Assembly (NCBI RefSeq): GCF_947496995.1
Contig: NZ_CANMFD010000003.1
Span: 636,960-700,959 of the forward strand
DNA length: 64,000 nucleotides
Source of the DNA: an uncultured Roseibium sp.
GTDB taxonomy: Bacteria > Pseudomonadota > Alphaproteobacteria > Rhizobiales > Stappiaceae
Direction of reading: 5' to 3'
The stretch's first letter is position 1. Each line of letters starts with the position of its first letter. A program made the translations under genes and the position numbers. The notes beneath the pieces are model-generated. The model had not been told where the DNA came from. It saw only the letters and a program-made list of their open reading frames with translations, and did not search any database. Shown here in pieces: positions 24,829 through 32,698 of the stretch.

Positions 24829-25923
24829 ATGAGTGAAAAACCCCGGCTGAGCCCTGGCGATGCGATCGGAATTCTCGGCGGCGGGCAGCTTGGCCGCATG
24901 CTGGCGCAATCGGCCGCCAGCCTCGGCCTCAAGGCGCATATCTTCTGCCCCGATCCGGACAGCCCGGCATTCGACGTCTGCGCCGACTTCACTGTTGCTC
25001 CATATGACGATATCGACGCTCTCGACCGGTTCGCCGCCGCCGTGTCTGCTGTCACCTACGAATTTGAAAATGTCCCCGGCCCGACTGCCGCGCATCTCGA
25101 TGCGAAAGTGCCGGTCAGACCGGGCGTCAGAGCGCTGCAGGTCTCGCAGGACCGCCTGTCCGAAAAACAGTTCCTCACCGAGGTCGGTGTCGTCATAGCC
25201 GGTTTTGCGAAAGTAAACTCGCAGGACGATCTGGAAACCGCCTTGTCCGCCTTTGACGGCAAAGGGGTCCTGAAGACCCGACGCTTCGGATATGACGGCA
25301 AGGGCCAGATGATGATCCGCAGCCCGCAGGACGCCGCCGGCGCGTTCGAGAAAATCGGTGCGGTCCCCGCCGTACTTGAAGACCTCATCCCGTTCGAATG
25401 CGAAGTTTCGGTGATCGTCGCCAGGGACCTGGACGGCGCGTGCGCCAGCTATGACATCGCCCGCAATCACCACGAAAATCACATTCTGAAAACCTCAACC
25501 GTTCCGGCCGGCGTCTCTGCGGACACTGCCGCGACGGCCCGCGCGATGGCCGAACGCATCGTCACCGGTCTCGACTATGTCGGCGTGATGGGGGTGGAGA
25601 TGTTCCTGGTCCGCGATGGAGCCGGTGAACGGCTCCTGGTCAACGAGATTGCACCGCGCGTGCACAACTCCGGCCATTGGACACAGGACGCCTGCCTGAC
25701 CTCCCAGTTCGACCAGCACATCCGTGCGGTCGCCGGCTGGCCGCTGGGGTCGGCCGACCGCCATTCCGACGCGGTGATGGAGAACCTGATCGGCTTTGAG
25801 GCCGACGGCTGGCAGAGCGTGCTTGAGGAGCCTGCCGCCCGGCTGCATCTCTACGGCAAGGCGCAAACCCGCCCGGGCCGCAAGATGGGTCATGTGAACC
25901 GGATTTCCCCCAGGACCGCCTGA
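24829..25923 (+). CDS. purK: 5-(carboxyamino)imidazole ribonucleotide synthase
   Basis: The 364-residue ATP-grasp enzyme begins with IGILGGGQLGRMLAQSA, then has the ATP-grasp core (VLKTRRFGYDGKGQ, EDLIPFECEVSVIVARD) and the NEIAPRVHNSGHWT metal-binding segment. It makes N5-CAIR from AIR, ATP and bicarbonate and hands it to PurE. ATG at 24829 is chosen for its family-like start (MSEKPRLSPGDAIGILG); AGGA lies upstream. It converges with the MATE gene with a gap of only 5 bp. Confidence 0.97.
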   Translation: MSEKPRLSPGDAIGILGGGQLGRMLAQSAASLGLKAHIFCPDPDSPAFDVCADFTVAPYDDIDALDRFAAAVSAVTYEFENVPGPTAAHLDAKVPVRPGVRALQVSQDRLSEKQFLTEVGVVIAGFAKVNSQDDLETALSAFDGKGVLKTRRFGYDGKGQMMIRSPQDAAGAFEKIGAVPAVLEDLIPFECEVSVIVARDLDGACASYDIARNHHENHILKTSTVPAGVSADTAATARAMAERIVTGLDYVGVMGVEMFLVRDGAGERLLVNEIAPRVHNSGHWTQDACLTSQFDQHIRAVAGWPLGSADRHSDAVMENLIGFEADGWQSVLEEPAARLHLYGKAQTRPGRKMGHVNRISPRTA

Positions 25924-25928
25924 CGCGA

Positions 25929-27326
25929 TCAGAGCCCGACAAGCCCCAGTTTCCTGCGGCGCGCGAAGCGCAGGTTCGCCAGAAGGGCGACCGAGGCGAG
26001 GCCCCCGGCCAGACCGGACCAGACGCCGACGCCACCCCAGCCGGCAGCGAACCCGAGACCGAGCGACAGGCTGATTCCCACCACCCAATATCCGAAAAGC
26101 GCATAAAACAGCGGGATCGTGGTGTCCCCCAGCCCGCGCAGATTGTTCACTCCAATGATCTGCCCACCGTCGGCAAGCTGGAAGATCGCAGCGACAGCCA
26201 GGAACGAGGCACCGTAAGCCATGACCTCAGCAGCTTGTGGATCTTCCAGATCGAGATAGAAGCCGACGAGCGTTTCCGGCAGGCTCCAGAACAGAAGCGC
26301 GAAACTGCCCATGCAGATCATCGTCACCCCCAACGCCGTCCAGCCCGCCCGGCCGACAGCCACGTGATCGCCGCGCCCCGCCGCCAGACTGACACGGGTC
26401 ATTGCCGCCACGGAGAAGCCGACCGGCACCATGAAGGTGAGCGACGCGATCTGAAGGGCGATGCCGTGCCCCGCCAGCGGCAGGGTTCCGAGCCAGCCGA
26501 TCATGATGGAGGACGCAGTGAACAGCGCTCCTTCCGCAATGATCGTCAGGGCGATGGGCGTTCCCAGCCGGACGATCTGGAAGAACACCGGCCAGTCCGA
26601 GCGCCAGATCCGGCCGAGGATATGATAGCGCCGCAGGTTTGGATGCCAGATCGCGTAAAGAATGAGAAACAGGCATGTGGTCGACGCGCTGAACACCGAG
26701 GCGATCCCGGCCCCGACAAGCTCCAGGCGCGGAAATCCGAATTCCCCGAAAATCAGCAGATAGTCGAGGATGGCGTTGACGACAGCACCGGCGATCGTGG
26801 CCCAGAGCACCACCTGCGTGCGCTCCATGACCGTCAGGAAACCACGCACGGCCATGATGAGAAGCGCGGGCAGCATCGTCCACTGCAGGTAGCGCATGTA
26901 AAGGCCTGCCGTCGCCGCAAGCTCCGGCTCCTGCCCGAGTGCCAGCAGAATGGTTTCGGTGAAGAACAGAACGCTCCAGACCGGTATGCAGAAGAGCACG
27001 GATACCCAGAAGCCCATACGCACGGCACGGCGCAGGTCTCGCGGCTTGCGTTGGCCGCGCGCCCTGGCGGCAAGCGGGATGACCGCCTGCAGCACGCCCA
27101 TGCCGAAGAACCACATGAGCATATAGAGATTGAACGCCAGCACGGACGCCGCCAGTTCTTCGGCTCCCAGCCGGCCGATCATCAACACATCGGTGGTATT
27201 GATCGCCATCTGCGCCAACTGCGCGCCCGCCAGCGGCAGACCAAGCGCAAGTGTCGGGAGAATGTCGCTTCGCCAGAGGGACACGCCCTTTTGCGAATCG
27301 GGGGCCCTTGACGCGAGCTGCGCCAT
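25929..27326 (-). CDS. MATE family efflux transporter (NorM-like)
   Basis: The 465-residue protein has about twelve membrane segments in two similar halves. MATE landmarks include LALGLPLAGAQLAQMAINTTDVLMIGRLG near the N-terminus (a continuous segment shown in part: GAQLAQMAINTTDVLMIG) and GHGIALQIASLTFMVPVGFS midway. It exports cationic drugs or metabolites using a sodium or proton gradient. ATG at 27326 follows GGAGGAAACA. Two small dyads just upstream (27366-27410) may form its operator. Confidence 0.92.
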   Translation of the reverse strand: MAQLASRAPDSQKGVSLWRSDILPTLALGLPLAGAQLAQMAINTTDVLMIGRLGAEELAASVLAFNLYMLMWFFGMGVLQAVIPLAARARGQRKPRDLRRAVRMGFWVSVLFCIPVWSVLFFTETILLALGQEPELAATAGLYMRYLQWTMLPALLIMAVRGFLTVMERTQVVLWATIAGAVVNAILDYLLIFGEFGFPRLELVGAGIASVFSASTTCLFLILYAIWHPNLRRYHILGRIWRSDWPVFFQIVRLGTPIALTIIAEGALFTASSIMIGWLGTLPLAGHGIALQIASLTFMVPVGFSVAAMTRVSLAAGRGDHVAVGRAGWTALGVTMICMGSFALLFWSLPETLVGFYLDLEDPQAAEVMAYGASFLAVAAIFQLADGGQIIGVNNLRGLGDTTIPLFYALFGYWVVGISLSLGLGFAAGWGGVGVWSGLAGGLASVALLANLRFARRRKLGLVGL

Positions 27327-27717
27327 TGTTTCCTCCAGCAGTCGGGGTTGGGTATGGAAGGAACTCACCTCTAGTCCGGTTGAGAGGTGGTGTCTACACA
27401 TGTTAGACAGCCTTCGTGAGACACCTCAGCCGAAGCCGGGCCACATGCGCGGGGTTGTTTCTTTTCGAATGACTGTGGACACGACCGAGCCGCTCTGGTA
27501 TTAACCCGCCCAAAGTGAGCGACGCGTCAGCGGCGATCAGGTTTCTGTTCACATGTGCTGCTCGATACACATGTAAACGAGATGGGCGTTGGCTGCGTGT
27601 CTTCAGGGCGGCTGCAGAAACCGCTGGCAAGACCTCGCTTCAATCATTGTCCAATACTGGCCAAGTCCAATTCTGGCTGCGGATCGGTCGCAGCGCAACG
27701 AAAATGGGAAAAAACGC
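27327..27717. other. 391-bp divergent region between MATE and rpsU genes
   Basis: It should contain the promoters of the MATE gene (left) and rpsU (right). Near the MATE start two dyads stand out: CACCTCT/AGAGGTG (27366-27389) and TGTCTA/TAGACA (27392-27410). The long 5' region of rpsU shows no gene. Confidence 0.5.
27366..27410. promoter_or_regulatory. two adjacent dyads upstream of the MATE gene
   Basis: CACCTCT (27366-27372) with AGAGGTG (27383-27389), then TGTCTA (27392-27397) with TAGACA (27405-27410), lie 40-84 bp before the MATE start codon. Their position suits a repressor operator of the TetR or MarR kind, although no such regulator is adjacent. Confidence 0.35.
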
Positions 27718-27948
27718 GTGCAGGTTCTGGTTCGCGACAACAATGTCGATCAAGCGCTGAAGGCGCTCAAGAAAAAGATGCAGCGCGAAGGCATCTTCCG
27801 TGAAATGAAACTTCGTGGTCATTTCGAAAAGCCGTCTGAAAAGAAGGCGCGTGAAAAGGCTGAAGCAATTCGCCGCGCGCGCAAGCTTGCTCGCAAGCGG
27901 GCACAGCGTGAAGGTCTTCTTCCGGGCAAGCCGGCCGCTCGCCGCTAA
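27718..27948 (+). CDS. rpsU: 30S ribosomal protein S21, GTG start
   Basis: The 76-residue basic protein is a clear S21 ([20 protein letters not shown], then [18 protein letters not shown] and a lysine/arginine-rich tail). The family starts with MQVLVRDNN in alphaproteobacteria, which places the start at the GTG at 27718; a GGGA site lies about 9 nt before. Longer frames upstream are not supported. A terminator follows at 28004-28033. Confidence 0.96.
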   Translation: MQVLVRDNNVDQALKALKKKMQREGIFREMKLRGHFEKPSEKKAREKAEAIRRARKLARKRAQREGLLPGKPAARR

Positions 27949-28003
27949 GCGGCTTGAGCGTGCCTGGCGGCATGGACCGCCGGACCTCATTCAAGACTGC
28001 CGT

Positions 28004-28033
28004 AAGGCCGACCGGAGCCACGGTCGGCTTTTT
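28004..28033 (+). terminator. rho-independent terminator of rpsU
   Basis: GCCGACCG (28007-28014) pairs with CGGTCGGC (28021-28028) and is followed by five T. Confidence 0.85.
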
Positions 28034-28117
28034 GGCGTTTTGAAGAGAATGCTCTGGATACAGGCAGCACCTCGAAGCAAAGCCACATTCACGCCCAATT
28101 GGAGGCAGAAGAACGGC

Positions 28118-28972
28118 ATGTTCAGTCCCTTGACGATAAGAGATCACATGTGCCGCATGCGCAAACTTCTGCCTTTTGCCGCATTGTTCTGCCTGACCAC
28201 ACTGCTGGCGGCGTGTAACACCGGCGGTGTCTATAACGATGTGCCCATCGACACATCCGCCGGATCCTCCACCAACATCGCGTCACTGACAGCGGTGATC
28301 GAGTCCAACCCCTCCGATGCCCATGCCTATTCCACACGCGGGATAGCCTATGGCAAGGCCGGAAAGCTCGATCAGGCGGTGGAAGACTTCAACAGGGCGC
28401 TGCAGCTCGATCCCCAGTCCTATCAGACCTATGCCAACCGGGCACTCGTCTACCGCCGGCTGGACCGGAACGACCTTGCCGTTGCCGACTACACCCGCGC
28501 GATCAACATCAAACCCGATTACGATGTCGCCTATGTCGGGCGCGGCAACATCTATCGCCAGCAGGGCAATTTCAGCGCCGCTCTGGCTGATTTCAATTCC
28601 GTGATTTCCCGCGACAGCAGCGACGCCCGCGCGTTCTACAACCGCGGCCTGATCTTCCAGGCACAGAATCAGAACAACCGCGCGATTGAGGATTTCGCCA
28701 CCGCGATCGGCCTCAACCCGAAGGCTGCGGCCCCCTATACCGCCCGCGGGATCGCCTATATCGCGGTGAACGACCCGAACGCCGCCTTCTCCGATCTGTC
28801 CATGGCCGTCAACCTTGACCGCGACTCCGCCATCGCCTGGGCGAACCGCGGCCTTGCCCTGGAAATGCTCGGCAAGCAGAAGGACGCCCGCCGCAATTTC
28901 TCCAAGGCGATCACTCTGGACAATTCCAACAAGATCGCACGTGAGGGCATGGGCCGCGTCGGCCAGGGCTGA
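28118..28972 (+). CDS. tetratricopeptide repeat lipoprotein
   Basis: The 284-residue protein has a lipoprotein signal: basic start, hydrophobic LLPFAALFCLTTLLAAC and lipobox cysteine. The mature protein is built of about six TPR units (for example AYSTRGIAYGKAGKLDQAVE, AYVGRGNIYRQQGNFSAALA, AFYNRGLIFQAQNQNNRAIE). It resembles the NlpI-like or Sel/TPR lipoproteins of alphaproteobacteria that sit on the periplasmic face of a membrane. The start may be 28118, 28148 or 28157; all leave the signal intact, and GGAGG lies 12 nt before 28118. The partner is unknown. Confidence 0.88.
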   Translation: MFSPLTIRDHMCRMRKLLPFAALFCLTTLLAACNTGGVYNDVPIDTSAGSSTNIASLTAVIESNPSDAHAYSTRGIAYGKAGKLDQAVEDFNRALQLDPQSYQTYANRALVYRRLDRNDLAVADYTRAINIKPDYDVAYVGRGNIYRQQGNFSAALADFNSVISRDSSDARAFYNRGLIFQAQNQNNRAIEDFATAIGLNPKAAAPYTARGIAYIAVNDPNAAFSDLSMAVNLDRDSAIAWANRGLALEMLGKQKDARRNFSKAITLDNSNKIAREGMGRVGQG

Positions 28973-29014
28973 CGCTTCTCAGCGGATGACGGGACAGCAA
29001 AGTCCGCCCGCGCT

Positions 29015-29686
29015 TCAGAATGGGCACGGGCTTTCAAAGAGAATCCGTACACCGTCGGCAGGGTGATGCAACTCAAGGCTTTCCGCGTGCAGGGCCAGAC
29101 GCCCGGACGCATTCAGCGCCTCTCCTGACGCGTAGAACCTGTCCCCGACAATCGGATGGCCCAGCGAAAGCATGTGCACCCGGAGCTGATGCGATCGGCC
29201 CGTATGAGGAAACAGCCTGACCCGTGTCGTTCTGCCCCGCCTCTCCAGAACTTTCCAGCGCGTCAACGCCGCTCTACCGTGCTCGGGACTGACCATCTGC
29301 TTCGGCCTGTTCGGCCAGTCACAGATCAGCGGCAGATCGACCTCGCCTTCCTCGGCGGCCGGATGACCCCAGACCTCGGCGATATAGGTCTTCACGGTTT
29401 TGCGCCGTTCGAACTGGAGACCGAGATGGCGATGAGCCCGCGGATTCATCGCCAGGACCATCACACCGGACGTATCCATGTCCAGCCGATGAACGATACG
29501 CGCCTGCTCATAGGCCGCCCTTGCCCTGTATTCGAGACAGTCGAAATGCTCCGCGGCTTTGCCCGGAACACTCAAAAGCCCGCTCGGCTTGTCCACGACA
29601 AGCAGATCCTCGTCCATGTGGACGACGGTCAGATACGGCTCCGAGGGAGGATCGTAGACGAACGGAACAAGCGCGGAAGGGGTCAT
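29015..29686 (-). CDS. RluA family pseudouridine synthase
   Basis: The 223-residue protein has the RluA catalytic motif HRLDMDTSGVMV with the nucleophilic aspartate, KPSGLLSVPGK before it, and LFPHTGRSHQLRVHM after it. There is no S4 domain. Length and motif closely match E. coli RluA (23S rRNA U746 and tRNA U32), so that specificity is likely but not certain. The stop lies 42 bp from the convergent TPR lipoprotein stop. The ribosome binding site is weak. Confidence 0.9.
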   Translation of the reverse strand: MTPSALVPFVYDPPSEPYLTVVHMDEDLLVVDKPSGLLSVPGKAAEHFDCLEYRARAAYEQARIVHRLDMDTSGVMVLAMNPRAHRHLGLQFERRKTVKTYIAEVWGHPAAEEGEVDLPLICDWPNRPKQMVSPEHGRAALTRWKVLERRGRTTRVRLFPHTGRSHQLRVHMLSLGHPIVGDRFYASGEALNASGRLALHAESLELHHPADGVRILFESPCPF

Positions 29687-29716
29687 GACATCTGCTTATA
29701 GCCCATGGCGGTCAAT

Positions 29717-29748
29717 AAAAAGGCGCGGTCTGGACCGCGCCTTTTTTT
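29717..29748 (-). terminator. bidirectional-type terminator after the oxidase subunit IV gene
   Basis: GGCGCGGTC (29722-29730) and GACCGCGCC (29733-29741) are exact complements. A-run 29717-29721 and T-run 29742-29748 flank the stem. It lies between the subunit IV stop and the RluA-like start. Confidence 0.88.
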
Positions 29749-29773
29749 GAAAACATGACTGCCGTGGCAGAGA

Positions 29774-30055
29774 TCAGACCGTCAGGATCGCCAGGATGCC
29801 TGTCAGCACGAAGACAATCGCGGGCGGAATCCAGCCGGAAGCCCCGAGGGCAAGGCCGATTGCCGAGGCGACCATCGTCCCGATCAGCATCAACCAGCCG
29901 AAGATGGTTGCGGCGGTTCCGCCGAAACTGAACATGATGAGGCACACCACGATGGTCAGAACCGCGATAGTGCCAACCTTGGAGAAGTTGATGAACCCTT
30001 CGTAAGTCCGCTCGTGAGCGTCATAGTCCATCGCAGGAGCGTTATCGTCAGACAT
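29774..30055 (-). CDS. aa3-type cytochrome c oxidase subunit IV
   Basis: The 93-residue protein shows the bacterial aa3-oxidase subunit IV pattern: a short acidic N-terminus, MDYDAHERTYEGFINFSKVG, then hydrophobic helices. Classical subunit IV is about 50 residues with one helix; here there are about three hydrophobic segments, so it is a longer variant with extra membrane segments. ATG at 30055 follows GGGGGACTTT. It would sit in the inner membrane as an accessory subunit. The other oxidase subunits are not in this window. Confidence 0.83.
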   Translation of the reverse strand: MSDDNAPAMDYDAHERTYEGFINFSKVGTIAVLTIVVCLIMFSFGGTAATIFGWLMLIGTMVASAIGLALGASGWIPPAIVFVLTGILAILTV

Positions 30056-30311
30056 AAAGTCCCCCAGGAAATTCGCTGGATCAACGAACGTCCGCCTGAT
30101 TGCGGCGAGGCGCCCTAAGTTGACCGGTCTTAAAGTTTCAAGAGCACCTTGTCTGCGTTCATCCGAATGCAGGACGCTCTGGTCGGTTGCCTTCATACAA
30201 TAAAGTTTCACGGTTCGGCAATGTTCCCATGTGCACAAACCCGTCCGTCAGGCGCGACTTTTTGCCGGGGGTGGATCACGGACCGGTTTTGTCCGACCGA
30301 ATGCGCCTCTG

Positions 30312-31691
30312 TCAGGCCGCGTGCGGCGCTGCTCCAAGCCCGGCGGCGGCAAGCACCTCATCCTGCCGCCGGCGAACCGTTGCCGCTTCAAACCCGTCGA
30401 TCTGTTCGTTGAACAGGCGAAAGAAATTCACCTCCGCCCGCAGGTGAAGAAAGACACCCCCCAGGCCGATGGCCGCCCTGTCCATGAACACGAATTCCTG
30501 CGGCACAGTGACCGGACCGAGTTCCTTCAACGCGCTATGCACCCGGAAAGCTTCCTTGCGGCCATATTCAGCCGCCGACACGCCGTCGGCGACGGAGCGC
30601 ACACGATCAGTCAGAAGCGGCCCGTAGATAAAGCGCGCCCAGATGTTGAGAACCTCGATAACTTCCTTCTTGAGGTTCTTGAAGCCCCAGCGCTCATAGG
30701 CAGACACGACCCGCTCGTCGTCGCCTTCCAGCAGCCCGCGATAAAGATCGACCACGCCCTCGACAAAGCTTTCGGGAAAGACCCGGATACAGCCATAGTC
30801 CAGAAGGTTGATTCCCGCCGGCGCGCCGTCCGTTTCGAAAACCGTATAGTTGCCCAGATGCGGATCGCCGTGAATGACGCCGAAATGGCTGAACGGATGC
30901 CACCAGGCATGGAACATGGTCTCCGCCAGAAGATTCCGTTCTTCCTGGCTGTGCTCCTTGAAGTCCAGCAGCGGTCTCCCAGCAAGCCATCCCATGGTGA
31001 GGAGGCGTCCGGTCGAAAGCGGTTCGACCACCTCGGGAACCCGGATACGGCTGCTATCGGCAAGGATCCGTTGATACATCGCGATATGCGCCGCCTCGCG
31101 GACGTAATCGAGCTCTTCCCGGACCCGGGCGCTGATTTCCTTGGCGATCTCCCGCGTATCGATCGCCGGGCTCATGCGCCGGTGCACGGAAAACAGCATC
31201 TGCAACTGCTTCAGATCCGCTTCCACGGCAGACGCCATATCCGGATACTGCAGCTTGCAGGCCAGTATCCTGCCATCGTGACCAACCGCGCGATGAACCT
31301 GCCCGAGCGATGCGGCCGCGGCCGGTTCCTTGCCGAAGTCCTCAAACCGGCTTTGCCAGTCGGCGCCGAGTTCCGCCCGCATCCGGCGCTTGACGAACGC
31401 CCAGCCCATCGGGGGGGCGTTTGCCTGCAGTTTGGCAAGCTCCGTCGTATATTCCGGCGGCAGCACATCGGGGATTGTCGACAGCAACTGGGCCACCTTC
31501 ATCAGCGGTCCCTTGAGACCGCCCAGCGCGGCTGCCAGCTCAGTCGCATTCTTGGCATTGTCCAGTTCCATGCCGAACAGCCTGGCGCCGGCAACCTTGG
31601 CGGCGATGCCGCCCATGTTCGTTCCGACTTTGGCGTAGCGGCCCATGCGGGCACTGAACCGGTTGCTTTCCCGGTCTTTGGAGTTCGGCAT
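30312..31691 (-). CDS. ABC1/UbiB family atypical kinase
   Basis: The 459-residue protein has ABC1-kinase features: the KxGQ-like segment GPLMKVAQLLSTIPDVLPPEY (in part MKVAQLLSTIPDVLP), the alanine-rich nucleotide loop AAAASLGQVHRAVG, catalytic-loop FGVIHGDPHLGNY and the metal-binding LLDYGCIRVF. Relatives (UbiB, AarF, mitochondrial COQ8) support ubiquinone synthesis. This copy is shorter than UbiB and lacks clear C-terminal membrane helices, so it is a UbiB paralogue of the AarF/ABC1 kind. ATG at 31691 is taken; a TTG 9 nt upstream is possible. Confidence 0.88.
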   Translation of the reverse strand: MPNSKDRESNRFSARMGRYAKVGTNMGGIAAKVAGARLFGMELDNAKNATELAAALGGLKGPLMKVAQLLSTIPDVLPPEYTTELAKLQANAPPMGWAFVKRRMRAELGADWQSRFEDFGKEPAAAASLGQVHRAVGHDGRILACKLQYPDMASAVEADLKQLQMLFSVHRRMSPAIDTREIAKEISARVREELDYVREAAHIAMYQRILADSSRIRVPEVVEPLSTGRLLTMGWLAGRPLLDFKEHSQEERNLLAETMFHAWWHPFSHFGVIHGDPHLGNYTVFETDGAPAGINLLDYGCIRVFPESFVEGVVDLYRGLLEGDDERVVSAYERWGFKNLKKEVIEVLNIWARFIYGPLLTDRVRSVADGVSAAEYGRKEAFRVHSALKELGPVTVPQEFVFMDRAAIGLGGVFLHLRAEVNFFRLFNEQIDGFEAATVRRRQDEVLAAAGLGAAPHAA

Positions 31692-31770
31692 TTGGTTCAA
31701 GGCTCCATTTCAAGGCGCAGTGTCATCGTCTAGATATGCGGAAGCCCGGCAATATCCAGTCCTGCCGGCA

Positions 31771-32679
31771 CTATTGCGCTGCGACGGAAAGTCCTTCGAG
31801 AGCTTTCACGAGCGCATCGCGGGTGCTGACCAGCCCCTTGTAGGCGAGTTGATCCGTATCGAGTTCGACGAGTTGTTGCCTGAGCCCTGCCGCCAACCTA
31901 GCGCGATCTTCGTGCACCTCCAGCGCAGCCAGCGGGTCGTGGTGGACCTTGATCGTGAACAGGATATCACCGCTTCCCGGCAGCCGCCGCAGGGTCTGGC
32001 GCTCGACGCGCAGGAACAGCCGGGCAAGGCCGCCGTTGGAAATCTCGGGACGGATCTGCTTCGGGCGCGGGTGATGCAGATTCCCGTCCGGGTAAACCGA
32101 CCAGTTGAACCTGCCGACAAGCTGTTCCGGTTTGAGATTGTCGAAAAGGCGCGCCACGGTCTGGCCCATGCGCGCACCGTTGAACCCCGGCACGTTTTCA
32201 TGAATACCGTGCATCGACTGGCCGAATTTTTCATCGAGCGACCAGGACGATGGAAAGCACAGGGACGCTGCCACCAGCCGATAGCCTTCAGGTCCGGGGC
32301 GCATGATGATGAGGTCTTCCTGAACAAGCTGCGACGCCGTCAGAAGAGCCGGTCCTTCCGACAGCCGCACGACGCGCCCGGCGGACGGGATCTCGACCGT
32401 GCCGGAACCAAAGCGATACGTACCGCCATGAAACCGTTCCAGATTGCCGGTGACGAGATCCAGCACTTCCGCCTGCGCGGCCTCCGTGCCGGCCTCGACC
32501 CGGAACACCGTGTCCAGATCCTGCGAGAACAATCGCTCCTTCTCGCTCAGATATGCGCCGAGGGACAGGTCGGGCTCCAGAAAGACCGCTTCCTCGAAAG
32601 GCTTCAACCCGACAGTGAAGGGCCGGCTGGAGCCGTCATAAGGCGAATGCGTGAACGGCGGATTAGGGTACGAACTCAT
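31771..32679 (-). CDS. DUF3445 protein (heme-dependent oxidative N-demethylase-like)
   Basis: The 302-residue protein matches DUF3445, which includes the heme-containing subunit of dimethylamine monooxygenase and related oxidative N-demethylases. Recognisable parts are SPYDGSSRPFTVGLKPF, the LIIMRPGPEGYRLVAASLCFPSSWS core and MHGIHENVPGFN, in which the histidines may bind heme. It appears to be alone here, without the reductase subunits of dimethylamine monooxygenase. It starts 20 bp after the oligoendopeptidase stop, so the two are probably co-transcribed. The substrate is unknown. Confidence 0.82.
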   Translation of the reverse strand: MSSYPNPPFTHSPYDGSSRPFTVGLKPFEEAVFLEPDLSLGAYLSEKERLFSQDLDTVFRVEAGTEAAQAEVLDLVTGNLERFHGGTYRFGSGTVEIPSAGRVVRLSEGPALLTASQLVQEDLIIMRPGPEGYRLVAASLCFPSSWSLDEKFGQSMHGIHENVPGFNGARMGQTVARLFDNLKPEQLVGRFNWSVYPDGNLHHPRPKQIRPEISNGGLARLFLRVERQTLRRLPGSGDILFTIKVHHDPLAALEVHEDRARLAAGLRQQLVELDTDQLAYKGLVSTRDALVKALEGLSVAAQ

Positions 32680-32698
32680 GCGCTGCCGATATCCAGTC

